Below the pieces are notes generated by a model. That model ran no database searches, had not been told where the DNA came from, and saw nothing but the letters and a program-made list of their open reading frames with translations. Below are positions 17,096 to 26,046 of a stretch of 42,353 nt of DNA, piece by piece. Made by a program: the position numbers and the translations under genes. Origin of the DNA: Paracoccaceae bacterium (GTDB lineage: Bacteria; Pseudomonadota; Alphaproteobacteria; Rhodobacterales; Rhodobacteraceae); NCBI GenBank assembly GCA_018223125.1, contig JAAEZA010000033.1, positions 1 to 42,353 on the forward strand, in the 5' to 3' direction. Numbering within the stretch: the first letter of the stretch is position 1; each line of letters starts with the position of its first letter.

Positions 17096-17829
17096 CCACG
17101 TCCGACAAAGGGCATATTGCTTGCCATGACAGTCATCGACAGGACGTTGGCCTCCGGCGGCAGTCCGGCCATGTGCAACACGGCGTCCGCCACATGTTGC
17201 ACATCCATTGTGGGTTCGGGGCGCATCGAACCGTCCGCCTGCACCGTCCCGTCAATCATTCGCGTCACCAGTTCGGTGAAGGCATTGCCAATGTCGATCT
17301 GCCCGCAGGTGATATTTACCGAGCGCCCGTCCAGCGCCAGCGTTTTCGTCAATCCGCTGATGGCATGTTTTGTCGCCGTGTAGGCCGCCGATCCCGGACG
17401 GGGCGTGGTGGCGGAAATAGAGCCGTTGTTGATGATCCGCCCGCCCTGCGGGGATTGTGCGCGCATGATCCGCCAGGCCGCGCGGGCGCACAGGAAACTG
17501 CCCGTCAGGTTGATGTCGACACAATTGCGCCAGGCTGAAACATCCATTTCGTCGATATGCGCGGCCGGAACACCGGTTCACGCGTTGTTGAACAACGTAT
17601 CTATCCGGTCAAACCGCTCCGCAATCCGGTCAAACGCCGCTCCCACCTGAGATTCATCCGCTACATCACATGGAACCGCGAGTGCTGCATCCTGCCCCTC
17701 AGCCACTTTTTCCAGCGTCTCCGCCCGCCTGCCGATCAAACCGACGTTCCAACCGGCCGCCAGAAACGTCTGCGCCGTCGCTTTGCCAATTCCGCTACCT
17801 GCACCTGTTATTACAATCGTCTTGGTCAT
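17092..17829 (-). pseudogene. SDR-family oxidoreductase interrupted by one in-frame stop
   Basis: The two halves lie in the same frame and together make a standard short-chain dehydrogenase: TGAGSGIG (NAD(P) binding) near the start, GSISATTP with the catalytic Ser, and YTATK with Tyr and Lys. Between them a TGA (plus-strand 17578-17580) replaces the Gly codon that should complete the NNAG motif; a GGA to TGA change explains it. There is no frameshift, and the downstream 166 codons remain open and well conserved. It is therefore a very recent nonsense mutation or a sequencing error. The start at 17829 gives MTKTIVITGAG. Confidence 0.85.
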
Positions 17830-18035
17830 ATGAAATTTGCCCTGTGTCTGTCTGAACTGCATTCAGTTCTGGCGCAGGCCGGCCGTTTTGTCTAGGCAGC
17901 GGGCTTCCTGAGGGCGGATGAATTCCTTCGTATAAGTCCAATAAAAGGCTTGGAAACCTGCCAACTGGCCGGTTGCCCGAAGCGCGCTGCGCGCGTATAC
18001 CGTTAAGGACCTGAACGATAAAAGGTTACACGCCC

Positions 18036-19919
18036 GTGGACGCGATCACCCTGACCCCCGAGATGATAGTTGTGCTGGCCCTGCTCGGCTTTACTGTCCT
18101 GCTGTTTGTAACCGAAATTGTCCGCGTGGACGTGGCGGCTGTTATCGTGATGGTGTTGCTCGGGGCGCTCAGCTACCTGCCCGGAATGGGCGGGTTGATA
18201 GAAATAAACCACCTGTTCGACGGTTTTGCCTCCAATGCGGTGATCTCGATCATTGCCGTGATGATCCTTGGCGCAGGGCTGGACAAAACCGGACTGATGT
18301 CCACGGTCGCCTCTACCATTTTGAAGTATGGCGGAACGGGCGAACGCCGGATCATCCCGATTGTATCGGCTACTGTCGGATTCATTTCCAGTTTCATGCA
18401 GAACGTCGGCGCTGCTGCGCTTTTCCTGCCGGTGGTGTCGCGGATCTCCTCGCGCACCAATATCTCCATGTCCCGCCTGCTGATGCCGATGGGGTTCTGT
18501 GCGATCCTTGGCGGCACCATGACCCTCGTCGGCTCCTCGCCGCTGATCCTGCTGAACGATCTGATCGACACGGCAAACCTTGACCTGCCCGCAGATGCAC
18601 AAATGGAGCATTTCACCCTGTTTTCCGTCACGCCCATCGGTCTGGCGCTGGTCCTGACGGGCATTTGCTATTTCGTGTTCTTCGGCCGCTGGGTCCTGCC
18701 GGGGACAACGTCAAAGGGGGACGGAACCTCCGGCCAGACGATGAACGCCTATCTCAAAAGGCTCTATGGTCTGAAGGCGGATATCGTCGAAGTCGAAATC
18801 CCGGAAGGAAACATCCTGCTCGGGGAAACCTTTGCGGACCTGATGGAAGTGCACCACTGCTATATCATCGGCAGCTATTTTCAGGGGCACCGCTGGGTCG
18901 CGCCACTGGTCACAACCGAAATTACCACTCCCTGTCGTCTGGCCATTCTCGGCCGCCGCAAGGTGATAGAGGAAATGGCCGATATCTACGGGCTGGAAAT
19001 CAAACCCAACCTCGATATCTTCGCCGAGGAATTTGCCCCGACCAAAAGCGGTGTCGCAGAAATCGTTGTGCCGCCGGACAGTCAGGTGATCGGAAAAACC
19101 GCACAGGAACTGGCACTGCGCAAGACTTATGGCATGTCCATGCTGGCGATCCACCGCGGTGGCGACACCATGAGCCATGTAGAACACGAAGACCATGAAG
19201 CCACCCGCATCGGCATGGTGCCGCTGCGCGCCGGGGATACACTGGTTGTGCATGTCCTGTGGGAAAATCTGGTGCGGATCAAGAAAGGCCGCGACTTCGT
19301 CGTTGTGACAACCGACTTCCCGCAAGAAGAACTGCGCCCGCAAAAGGTCGGCTGGGCGATCCTGTTTTTTATTATCTCGCTCAGCCTGATCCTGTTCACC
19401 GATATGCGCCTCTCCCTGTGCCTTCTGACAGGGGCCGTGGGCATGATTGTCACCCGCGTGATCAATATGGACGAAGCATATAACGCTGTCGGCTGGAATA
19501 CCGTCTTCCTGCTCGCCTCGCTGATACCGCTCGGGCAGGCCGTGCAGATGACGGGAACAGCGGAATGGATCGCGCAGGGCGTACTCTCGGTGCTGGACGG
19601 CTGGCCGATCTGGTCCTTGCAGGCGGGTGTTGCTATTCTGGCAACCATTTTCACGCTCATCATGTCCAACGTCGGCGCAACGGTCCTGCTGGTGCCTCTT
19701 GCGGTTTCGATTGCGATGGCATCGGGCGGCGATCCCGCCATATTCGCCATGACCGTGGCAATTTCCACGTCGAACTCTTTCCTGATCCCGACCCATCAGG
19801 TCAACGCGCTGATCATGGGTCCGGCCGGCTACCGCGTGGTGGATTTCATGCGCACGGGCGGCATCATGACCGTTCTGTTCCTGATCGTATCCCTTGTGAT
19901 GATGAACTTCGTCTTTTAA
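18036..19919 (+). CDS. SLC13-family permease with two TrkA-C (RCK_C) domains
   Basis: A 627-residue transporter. Hydrophobic helices occupy about residues 10-215 and 430-627. A hydrophilic insert holds two RCK_C-like domains (VEVEIPEGNILLGETFADL and VVPPDSQVIGKTAQEL). This layout matches SLC13/CitT-like sodium-coupled carriers often annotated as sulfate, dicarboxylate or ion transporters. ISTSNSFLIPTHQVNALI is the signature in the C-terminal half. The start is a GTG at 18036. The substrate cannot be assigned. Confidence 0.87.
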   Translation: MDAITLTPEMIVVLALLGFTVLLFVTEIVRVDVAAVIVMVLLGALSYLPGMGGLIEINHLFDGFASNAVISIIAVMILGAGLDKTGLMSTVASTILKYGGTGERRIIPIVSATVGFISSFMQNVGAAALFLPVVSRISSRTNISMSRLLMPMGFCAILGGTMTLVGSSPLILLNDLIDTANLDLPADAQMEHFTLFSVTPIGLALVLTGICYFVFFGRWVLPGTTSKGDGTSGQTMNAYLKRLYGLKADIVEVEIPEGNILLGETFADLMEVHHCYIIGSYFQGHRWVAPLVTTEITTPCRLAILGRRKVIEEMADIYGLEIKPNLDIFAEEFAPTKSGVAEIVVPPDSQVIGKTAQELALRKTYGMSMLAIHRGGDTMSHVEHEDHEATRIGMVPLRAGDTLVVHVLWENLVRIKKGRDFVVVTTDFPQEELRPQKVGWAILFFIISLSLILFTDMRLSLCLLTGAVGMIVTRVINMDEAYNAVGWNTVFLLASLIPLGQAVQMTGTAEWIAQGVLSVLDGWPIWSLQAGVAILATIFTLIMSNVGATVLLVPLAVSIAMASGGDPAIFAMTVAISTSNSFLIPTHQVNALIMGPAGYRVVDFMRTGGIMTVLFLIVSLVMMNFVF

Positions 19920-19979
19920 CCGGACATCCGGCTTCTTCTGGCTGTCAGTATCCCGGGGTCTCAGGGGCAGCGCCCCTGA
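19920..19979. terminator. Hairpins between convergent genes
   Basis: CCGGA-CA-TCCGG (19920-19931) and TCAGGGGC-AGC-GCCCCTGA (19961-19979, perfect 8-bp stem) lie between the convergent permease and helicase genes. T tracts are absent, so the terminator role is inferred from position. Confidence 0.45.
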
Positions 19980-19986
19980 AGCGTCC

Positions 19987-21510
19987 CTATTCCGGCGCAG
20001 CGGGCTGTTCTTCCAGTTCCAGAACAGGGGCCGCGATGCGGCGCAGGTCGTCCACCCCCAAAGGCGCGGTTGGCTTGGCCAGCATATACCGCGTGACCCA
20101 GTGCAACCGGTGTTCTGCCCGCGTGATCGCCACATAGGCCAGACGCTTCCACAGCGCGATCCCTGCCTCGGTGCGTCCGGCACGGCTCGCCGCGTAAATG
20201 TCCGGTGCAAACACCTGCACATCCCCCCATTGCGAGCCTTGCGCCTTATGGATGGTACAGGCTGCCCCGTGCACAAAGGCAGCCCCCATCCGCGCGGCAG
20301 AGGGGATAAAGGGTTCTTCCTGATCCGGCAGTTCGATCTTGATAATCGTGGCCGCTGAAACCTGCGGGTCTTCGGCCCCGATCACATGCAACCGTGAAAA
20401 GCCGGGCTTGCGCCCTTCCCCCAGATACACCGCCTGCGCCCCCTTGATCAGGCCGCGCGCCTCCAGATCAATCCGTTTCTTGCGATGCTTCATTGGCAGT
20501 TCCAGCCCGTCGCAGATCAGCGGCTCTCCGGGCAAGAGCATTTCTGACGGTGCCCCGAATGCATTCCGGAAAGCATGGATCAGCCGGATACGGGTGGCAT
20601 TGCGCCAGACCAGAACCGGTGCCCGCGCCATAGCAGAGGCATCCACACGGGGGGAGACGATCACCCTGTCGTCCTTGCGTGCGGCCTCTTCGATCATCCG
20701 CTCGAACTCAGAAAATTCCAGTGCCGGATCGCTGAGCGCATGGGCCAGATCAAGGATAGGGTTGTCATCAGCCTGACGGTGCACACGATTCAGATACAGT
20801 TTGCGCGGCTCCGGCAGATCGTCGAATGCCATACTGCCCGATTGCCCCACCGGCGCAAGCTGGGCGGGATCGCCAAACAGGATCAACGTAGAGAAGATTT
20901 CCTGCAAATCCCCGAGCTGCTTGTCATCCAGCATCGAGGCTTCGTCCACAAACCCCACATCCAGCGGGTCTTCGCGGCGCTTCCAGCCGACAATAAAATC
21001 AGACCCACGCAGCCCCGCCACCGCCAGAGCACCGGGAATGGATTTATTGGTTTCGTAAAATTGCGCGGCACGATCCAGGGCAAGATCGCTCAACCCCTCA
21101 ATCTCGGGCTTTTCCGCATTTCCGGCCAGCCATTCGGCAATTTTTTCATATTCCGGATCATACATCGGCGTGTAGAGAATCCGGTGAATGGTCGTCGCTG
21201 CCACACCGCGGTTGCGCAACACGCTTGCCGCCTTGTTGGTTGGCGCAAGAATAGCAAGGGTCCGCCGTTCCTTTCGCGCGCGGCCTTCATAATCGCCACT
21301 GATGGTATCCACACCGGCATCCGTCAGCGCGTCGGCTAGTTTCGCCAGAAGCATGGTCTTGCCGGATCCGGCCTTCCCGAGCAATGCGAGTGTCTGTTGT
21401 TTTCCGGTGGTTTCAGGGACCAGCAGACCGTTTTCCAGATCCACACCGGAGGCTTTCAGCACCTCCGCCACAGCATCGTAAGCACTGGCTTGATCTTCGG
21501 AAAACTGCAT
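19987..21510 (-). CDS. RecD-like ATP-dependent DNA helicase
   Basis: A 507-residue superfamily 1 helicase. Walker A is LLGKAGSGKT (residues 44-53), Walker B is FVDEASML, motif III-like FGDPAQLAPVGQ follows, and the C-terminal UvrD_C_2-type segment has TIHKAQGSQWGDV and AYVAITRAEHRL. It resembles stand-alone RecD/exonuclease V alpha-type ATPases. The frame extends upstream into luxI, but MQFSEDQASAYDAV at 21510 is the natural start, leaving a 64-base gap after luxI. It may be cotranscribed with luxI. Confidence 0.88.
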   Translation of the reverse strand: MQFSEDQASAYDAVAEVLKASGVDLENGLLVPETTGKQQTLALLGKAGSGKTMLLAKLADALTDAGVDTISGDYEGRARKERRTLAILAPTNKAASVLRNRGVAATTIHRILYTPMYDPEYEKIAEWLAGNAEKPEIEGLSDLALDRAAQFYETNKSIPGALAVAGLRGSDFIVGWKRREDPLDVGFVDEASMLDDKQLGDLQEIFSTLILFGDPAQLAPVGQSGSMAFDDLPEPRKLYLNRVHRQADDNPILDLAHALSDPALEFSEFERMIEEAARKDDRVIVSPRVDASAMARAPVLVWRNATRIRLIHAFRNAFGAPSEMLLPGEPLICDGLELPMKHRKKRIDLEARGLIKGAQAVYLGEGRKPGFSRLHVIGAEDPQVSAATIIKIELPDQEEPFIPSAARMGAAFVHGAACTIHKAQGSQWGDVQVFAPDIYAASRAGRTEAGIALWKRLAYVAITRAEHRLHWVTRYMLAKPTAPLGVDDLRRIAAPVLELEEQPAAPE

Positions 21511-21574
21511 GGCCTCGGGTCCGGTCTTGTTTCGCGCCAACATAGCGCAACACCCCGCCGGACTGAACGGCTTT

Positions 21575-22243
21575 TTAGCGCCAGCGCGGTGAAACTTCGC
21601 GCAGTCTTCCGCCTTTTGCGCTGCTGCTGTGTACATGGAAGGCTTGCGCGAACCAATCCGTTGACTGCGCCGGCTCCACACCGGCGGCAGAACACAAAAT
21701 GCTGCGAACCTGTTGGGAAAACTCCCACAGGCCGACAGCGATCCGCTGGCGTCCCTGTCCTCTTGCTCCCAGAACCTCCGGTGCCCAGCCCAAGCGGCGA
21801 TAAATCCGGATCATCCGCGCATCAAACACACCGATAGCATGGCGCAAGTGAAAGCCAAGGCCGATTTCACAGCCCGCGAGCATGATCGCGGCTGAAATCC
21901 GCCCCGTCCGCCCCGAAGCACGGGGCGACAGGCAAAATCGCGTGCTCTCCCAAATCAGCGGGCTTGTGATCGCCCCGCCTGTCACATCGCAAAAATGATC
22001 GTTGGTCATGCACGGACCCGTCGTAGGCAGCACCCGCATGGACCCGCCATGGCTGCCATCGGGCAATTGCCAGATCGCATAAAGCGGATTCATCTGATCG
22101 TAAGCGTCCTGCTCCCAGCCCCGCCGGTCGATCGTCAGATCCCAGCCAAGGCGATCCACAAACTGGGTTTTCCGATCGCGGAACATGGTGTCCTGCAACA
22201 GCGGACAATCAGAAATTTCATCGGCATAAAGATAGCGCAGCAT
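21575..22243 (-). CDS. luxI: Acyl-homoserine-lactone synthase (LuxI family)
   Basis: Makes N-acyl-homoserine lactones from S-adenosylmethionine and an acyl carrier. Starting at 22243 the protein has 222 residues, and the family-invariant positions line up: R24, F28 and W34 in FRDRKTQFVDRLGW, E44-x-D46-x-x-D49 in WEQDAYDQ, R70 in SMRVL, F84, and E99/R102 in WESTRF. The C-terminal 30 residues are basic and poorly conserved. luxR lies upstream on the same strand with a 173-base gap. The frame extends 16 codons upstream of the chosen start. Confidence 0.93.
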   Translation of the reverse strand: MLRYLYADEISDCPLLQDTMFRDRKTQFVDRLGWDLTIDRRGWEQDAYDQMNPLYAIWQLPDGSHGGSMRVLPTTGPCMTNDHFCDVTGGAITSPLIWESTRFCLSPRASGRTGRISAAIMLAGCEIGLGFHLRHAIGVFDARMIRIYRRLGWAPEVLGARGQGRQRIAVGLWEFSQQVRSILCSAAGVEPAQSTDWFAQAFHVHSSSAKGGRLREVSPRWR

Positions 22244-22359
22244 GGGAAAACTCCGGACAAAAGACCGCCGTTTTTCCCGTTCGAAAGACAAGGCACAGAC
22301 GATCCTGATTTCAAGATGAACTGTGCCCAGACTTCGGTAATTTTAGTTAACAACTGATC

Positions 22360-22374
22360 ACCGTGCGCGACGGT
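22360..22374. promoter_or_regulatory. Inverted repeat between luxR and luxI (possible lux-box)
   Basis: ACCGT-GCGCG-ACGGT is an imperfect operator-like dyad 117 bases upstream of the luxI start. It is shorter than a canonical 20-base lux box and does not match it well, so assignment to LuxR binding is only suggested by position. Confidence 0.3.
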
Positions 22375-22416
22375 AAGGTTTCAGCAACTTAAGGGGCGCC
22401 CTGCAACAAACTGTTT

Positions 22417-23130
22417 CTAAATGTTAATCAAGCCTTGCGCCAATGCCTTTGCCACGGCATGGGTCGTGTTTGAGGCATTCAGCTTGGATCGCGCAGATTC
22501 AATATAGACCCGCAATGTATGTTCGGAAATTTTCAGTTGCTCCGCTGCGCGCCCGCGGTTCAACCCCGCCCCGAGCAAGCGCAGCGCATCGGTTTCGCGC
22601 GGTGACAGAACCACGTAACTGCCATCTTCTCCGGGGAACTCCAACGCACGAATACTGGCGTGGATATAATGACCGATCAGCAGAAGATCAGGCATATGGA
22701 CGCTCAAGAAACGGGCCCAAGCCTCGTCAGAGCAGGTATGGCTGATGGAAAACAGCGCGAATTCGCCATGGGGCCCGCGTACCGGAACCGATACGCCCTG
22801 ATTGCCAACGCCTCCGTCCTGTGCCTCCTGAAAAAACTGGCGGGCCGTTTTCTTCTCCCAGTCGAGAGACTTCCAATTGTAGGGATGGAACCGTTGGAAC
22901 GCCCCGAGGACAACAGGATCAACGCGGTACAACGCTTCGCTTTCATAATATTCGGCCCACTCCTGATCATAGGTTGCCAGAGCGTAAGGCTCTCCCAGCG
23001 AGTTTACCGAATGATAGACGACGTGATTTACCTGAAAAATGTCCCTCAGGCCTGCGACCACAGCGTTAAGTTCGACAAGCGATTTACACTGTTCCACGCG
23101 TTCGAGAAATGTTTCGATCTGATTTTGCAT
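22417..23130 (-). CDS. luxR: LuxR-family autoinducer-responsive transcriptional regulator
   Basis: A 237-residue quorum-sensing regulator. The N-terminal autoinducer-binding domain keeps the ligand-pocket Trp, Tyr and Asp-Pro (YDQEWAEYYESEALYRVDP). The C-terminal LuxR helix-turn-helix runs from LSPRETDALRLLGAG through ISEHTLRVYIESARSKL. Start at 23130 (MQNQIETFLERV) is chosen because upstream codons have no conserved character. It overlaps the end of the short upstream gene by 47 bases. It is the natural partner of the adjacent LuxI. Confidence 0.92.
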   Translation of the reverse strand: MQNQIETFLERVEQCKSLVELNAVVAGLRDIFQVNHVVYHSVNSLGEPYALATYDQEWAEYYESEALYRVDPVVLGAFQRFHPYNWKSLDWEKKTARQFFQEAQDGGVGNQGVSVPVRGPHGEFALFSISHTCSDEAWARFLSVHMPDLLLIGHYIHASIRALEFPGEDGSYVVLSPRETDALRLLGAGLNRGRAAEQLKISEHTLRVYIESARSKLNASNTTHAVAKALAQGLINI

Positions 23131-23287
23131 CACCCTCCGCCGCCGCGATTTTGCGGGCCTTTGTTGTTGTCTCCGCCACAGCAACATAGATGGTATCGTC
23201 CAACTGATCGGCCAACCGGCCCAACCCGTTCTGGTTCGCAAAAGTCTTTAGATCCTTGAGGACTGAAATTATCCATTCCTGTGACAT
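23084..23287 (-). CDS. Short protein immediately upstream of luxR
   Basis: A 67-residue frame with ATG at 23287 starts MSQEWIISVLKDLKTFANQN and overlaps luxR by 47 bases in another phase. The first 50 residues have an amphipathic helical pattern; the last 15 are basic and coincide with luxR. I believe similar short proteins precede luxR in other Roseobacter genomes, but I cannot verify that here. No domain is recognised. Translational coupling with luxR is likely if it is real. Confidence 0.55.
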   Translation of the reverse strand: MSQEWIISVLKDLKTFANQNGLGRLADQLDDTIYVAVAETTTKARKIAAAEGDAKSDRNISRTRGTV

Positions 23288-23454
23288 AACAAGTCTCGTT
23301 TACAAAGGTTAACAGTGAATTAATGCTACTATTCCATGAGTCATTCTGCACGAGCAAAGCGCAAAGATAAACTCACCGGAAATGGTGAGGGTGATTCACC
23401 TACTCCACCGGAATTAAACATTTTTCAACTATGCCGTTCATGGGTTTTGAACGC

Positions 23455-23490
23455 AAAAGGCCCGCAATCCGGTAGCGGATCGCGGGCCTT
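23455..23490 (-). terminator. Intrinsic terminator of ccr
   Basis: AAGGCCCGC and GCGGGCCTT pair over 9 bp and continue as ATCCG/CGGAT around a GTAG loop. On the minus strand the stem is followed by TTTT. It lies 20 bases after the ccr stop. Confidence 0.88.
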
Positions 23491-23509
23491 AATCGTCTTT
23501 AAGAATGGC

Positions 23510-24793
23510 TCAGAACTTGGACTTGCTGGCCTCCAGCGTGTCTTCGAAAGTACGCAAACCGGTTTGAGTGGCGCTTACCAATACGGCCATGTTGCCCGGT
23601 TTATGCTCGTTCTTGCGCATCTTGATATGGGCCTCCGGGATTTCATCCCACGGGAACACCTCTGACATGCAGGGATCAAGACGACGCTCCATCATCAGCT
23701 TGTTCGCTGCCGCCGCCTGTTTCAGATGGGCAAAGTGGGACCCTTGAACACGTTTCTGGTGCATCCAGACATAACGCGCATCCATCGTCAGGTTGTAGCC
23801 GGTTGTCCCTGCACAGATCACAACCATGCCGCCTTTCTTACAGACGAAGGTCGAAACGGGGAATGTGGATTCACCGGGATGTTCGAACACCATGTCAACG
23901 TTATTGCCCTTGCCGGTAATGTCCCAGATCGCCTTGCCGAACTTGCGCACTTCGGAGAACCAGGTCTTGTACTCTTCGGAGTTCACCTCGGGCAATTGTC
24001 CCCAGCAATTGAAATCCTTGCGATTAATCACGCCTTTGGCACCAAGGGACATCACAAACTCGCGTTTGTCTTCATCCGAGATCACACCGATCGCGTTGGC
24101 CCCTGCCGTGTTGATCAGCTGGATCGCAAAACTGCCCAGACCACCCGAAGCGCCCCAAACCAGAACGTTCTGACCCGGTTTCAGCGTGTGGGGGCGATGG
24201 CCGAACAACATGCGGTAGGCCGTGGCCAGCGTCAGCGTGTAACACGCACTTTCTTCCCAAGTCAGGTGCTGCGGGCGCGGCATCAACTGCTGTGCCTGAA
24301 CCCGTGTGAACTGGCCAAAAGACCCGTCCGGAGTTTCATACCCCCAGATACGCTGGCTGTCGGAATACATCGGGTCGCCGCCGTTACATTCCTCGTCGTC
24401 GCCGTCATCCTGATTACAGTGGATGACAACTTCGTCGCCCACTTTCCAGCGTTTTACCTTCTCGCCAACGGCCCAGATGATGCCGGAAGCGTCCGAACCT
24501 GCGATGTGGTAATCCTCGCCGTGAACGTCAAACGGGCTGATCGGAATACCCAGACCGGCCCAGACACCGTTGTAGTTCACACCCGCGGCCATAACGAAGA
24601 CCAGAACCTCGTTACTGTCCAGCTTGGGGGTCTCAACCACCTCAACCTTAAAGGACTTGTCCGGCTCGCCGTGGCGTTCGCGGCGGATCGTCCAGGCATA
24701 CATTTCTTTGGGCACATGACCCAAGGGAGGAATTTCCCCGACTTCATAGAGGTCTTTTTCGGGGGCTTCATATCCGGCGTCGAGTGGGGCCAT
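23510..24793 (-). CDS. ccr: Crotonyl-CoA carboxylase/reductase
   Basis: Ccr reductively carboxylates crotonyl-CoA to (2S)-ethylmalonyl-CoA with NADPH and CO2, the key step of the ethylmalonyl-CoA pathway for acetyl-CoA assimilation. The 427-residue medium-chain dehydrogenase/reductase protein has the Ccr-specific insertion (HCNQDDGDDEECNGGDPM), the nucleotide-binding GASGGLGSFAIQL, and the CO2-pocket region near VFEHPGESTFPVS. MYAWTIRRERHGEP at the N-terminus is also typical. The mutase of the same pathway lies 2.8 kb away on the other strand. Confidence 0.96.
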   Translation of the reverse strand: MAPLDAGYEAPEKDLYEVGEIPPLGHVPKEMYAWTIRRERHGEPDKSFKVEVVETPKLDSNEVLVFVMAAGVNYNGVWAGLGIPISPFDVHGEDYHIAGSDASGIIWAVGEKVKRWKVGDEVVIHCNQDDGDDEECNGGDPMYSDSQRIWGYETPDGSFGQFTRVQAQQLMPRPQHLTWEESACYTLTLATAYRMLFGHRPHTLKPGQNVLVWGASGGLGSFAIQLINTAGANAIGVISDEDKREFVMSLGAKGVINRKDFNCWGQLPEVNSEEYKTWFSEVRKFGKAIWDITGKGNNVDMVFEHPGESTFPVSTFVCKKGGMVVICAGTTGYNLTMDARYVWMHQKRVQGSHFAHLKQAAAANKLMMERRLDPCMSEVFPWDEIPEAHIKMRKNEHKPGNMAVLVSATQTGLRTFEDTLEASKSKF

Positions 24794-24822
24794 GATTTAA
24801 TCTCCTGCGTTAGGCAATTCCT

Positions 24823-24912
24823 GTAACGAGTCACTGTATCGTTACGTTGACACGATCAATGCCGCGACGCAGCAAAAATCGCAAGAGCAATAATCATAAA
24901 AAAATGATTATT
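24823..24912. promoter_or_regulatory. Two inverted repeats upstream of ccr
   Basis: GTAACGA-N9-TCGTTAC (24823-24845) lies 30-52 bases upstream of the ccr ATG. AATAATCAT-N6-ATGATTATT (24889-24912) is a perfect 9-bp dyad 96-119 bases upstream, in an AT-rich stretch. Both have the size of operators for dimeric regulators. The binding proteins are unknown. Confidence 0.5.
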
Positions 24913-24981
24913 TATGCGAAATTTAATTGCGCGGTCGATTTTTCACCGGTTTTACCTCTTTTCCGCTGACATACGCGCATG

Positions 24982-25006
24982 AAAAAAGGGGGGCCAAGCC
25001 CCCCTT
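24982..25006 (-). terminator. Intrinsic terminator of the pyrophosphatase gene
   Basis: AAGGGGGGC-CAA-GCCCCCCTT is a perfect 9-bp stem. On the minus strand it is followed by a run of T. It lies 28 bases after the stop of the pyrophosphatase gene. Confidence 0.88.
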
Positions 25007-25033
25007 CCCGTAACGTCAACGCTGTAACCGGCT

Positions 25034-25966
25034 TCAGACGGCCAGTTGCGGAATGATCTGTTTCTTGCGGCTGACCACACCTGGCAGGATCACTGTGTCG
25101 CCATCAACAGTCACCCCGAAGGATTTCTCGGCAACAGTTTTCACCAGATCATTGGCCACCAGAAGCGTGGATTCTTCGTTCAGAATATCCACGACAAACA
25201 GCAGAACCTGATCGACACCATCTTCGCTCGCCACTGCTGTCATGCTGTCCATCAGGCTTGCCTTGCGGTCCAGTACGATTGCAGGCGTTGTGGTTTCAAG
25301 AACGGACACACGGAATGCCTTGCCGCCAACTTCGTATTTTTTGGAGTCCATACGCAGCAGTTCCGCATCGGAGAACGCAGAGACATCGGATTTCGCCGCA
25401 AACATCTCCGCCGCATAGTCTGCAATGTCCACACCCAGTTCCGCAGCCAGTGATTTCGCCCGCGCAACATCCGTGTCCGTAGTGGTGGGGGAGCGGAATT
25501 CCAGCGTGTCAGAGATAATACAGGACAGCATAACGCCTTTGATCGCATCCGGCGCTTTGGCCAGATCCTCGCCCATCAGGTCGGCCATAATCGTCGCGGT
25601 ACAGGCCAGCGGGCGCACGGTGATGTTGATCGGGCCTTTGGTCTTGATCCCGCCCACCAGCAGGTGATGGTCGATGATTTCAAGGATGTTTGCATCGTTG
25701 ATGGAAGCGGGCAGTTCGGCAGGGTTGTTGGTGTCAACAATCACCACGTCGTCGCCTTCAGCCACATCAGAGATAATCTCCGGCTGCTCGAACCCCCAGC
25801 GTTTCAGAACAAACGCAGCTTCGGTGTTTGGCGTGCCCAGCAATTTGGCAGCGGCGCTCTGGCCTTTGATCTCGTTCAGGTACCAGGCCCATACGATTGC
25901 GGAACCGGTTGCGTCTGTATCGGGGGCCATATGGCCAAAAACTTGGATCATTTTCATCATTTCCAT
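25034..25966 (-). CDS. ppaC: Manganese-dependent inorganic pyrophosphatase (DHH family)
   Basis: Family II pyrophosphatase hydrolysing PPi in the cytoplasm. Metal ligands are visible in FGHMAPDTDATGSAI (His, Asp, Asp) and in the DHH motif IIDHHLLVGG. The C-terminal DHHA2 domain contains a basic substrate-binding loop near VSRKKQI. The 310-residue length is normal. Several Met codons crowd the start (MEMMKMIQVFGH), so the true start may be 2-5 codons downstream of 25966. It is separated from the acyltransferase gene by a GGGTGCA-T-TGCACCC hairpin. Confidence 0.93.
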   Translation of the reverse strand: MEMMKMIQVFGHMAPDTDATGSAIVWAWYLNEIKGQSAAAKLLGTPNTEAAFVLKRWGFEQPEIISDVAEGDDVVIVDTNNPAELPASINDANILEIIDHHLLVGGIKTKGPINITVRPLACTATIMADLMGEDLAKAPDAIKGVMLSCIISDTLEFRSPTTTDTDVARAKSLAAELGVDIADYAAEMFAAKSDVSAFSDAELLRMDSKKYEVGGKAFRVSVLETTTPAIVLDRKASLMDSMTAVASEDGVDQVLLFVVDILNEESTLLVANDLVKTVAEKSFGVTVDGDTVILPGVVSRKKQIIPQLAV

Positions 25967-26025
25967 GCAAAATTGGGGTGTTCGCGGCGCTTATAGCGGT
26001 GCGATTGGCACCTGTCACTAGCAAC

Positions 26026-26040
26026 GGGTGCATTGCACCC
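26026..26040. terminator. Hairpin after the acyltransferase gene
   Basis: GGGTGCA-T-TGCACCC is a perfect 7-bp dyad 7 bases past the acyltransferase stop and 60 bases upstream of the pyrophosphatase start. With a one-base spacer it is better described as a palindrome, so it may be an operator for the pyrophosphatase gene rather than a terminator. Confidence 0.4.
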
Positions 26041-26046
26041 CTGCGC

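Noticed and set aside
17578-17580. TGA in the SDR gene as a selenocysteine codon
   Set aside because: The position is the structural Gly of NNAG, where Sec has no role, and no SECIS-like hairpin is obvious after it. A nonsense change or sequence error is simpler.
23726-24826. Long open frame antisense to ccr
   Set aside because: It mirrors the ccr codons, with no start signal or domain.
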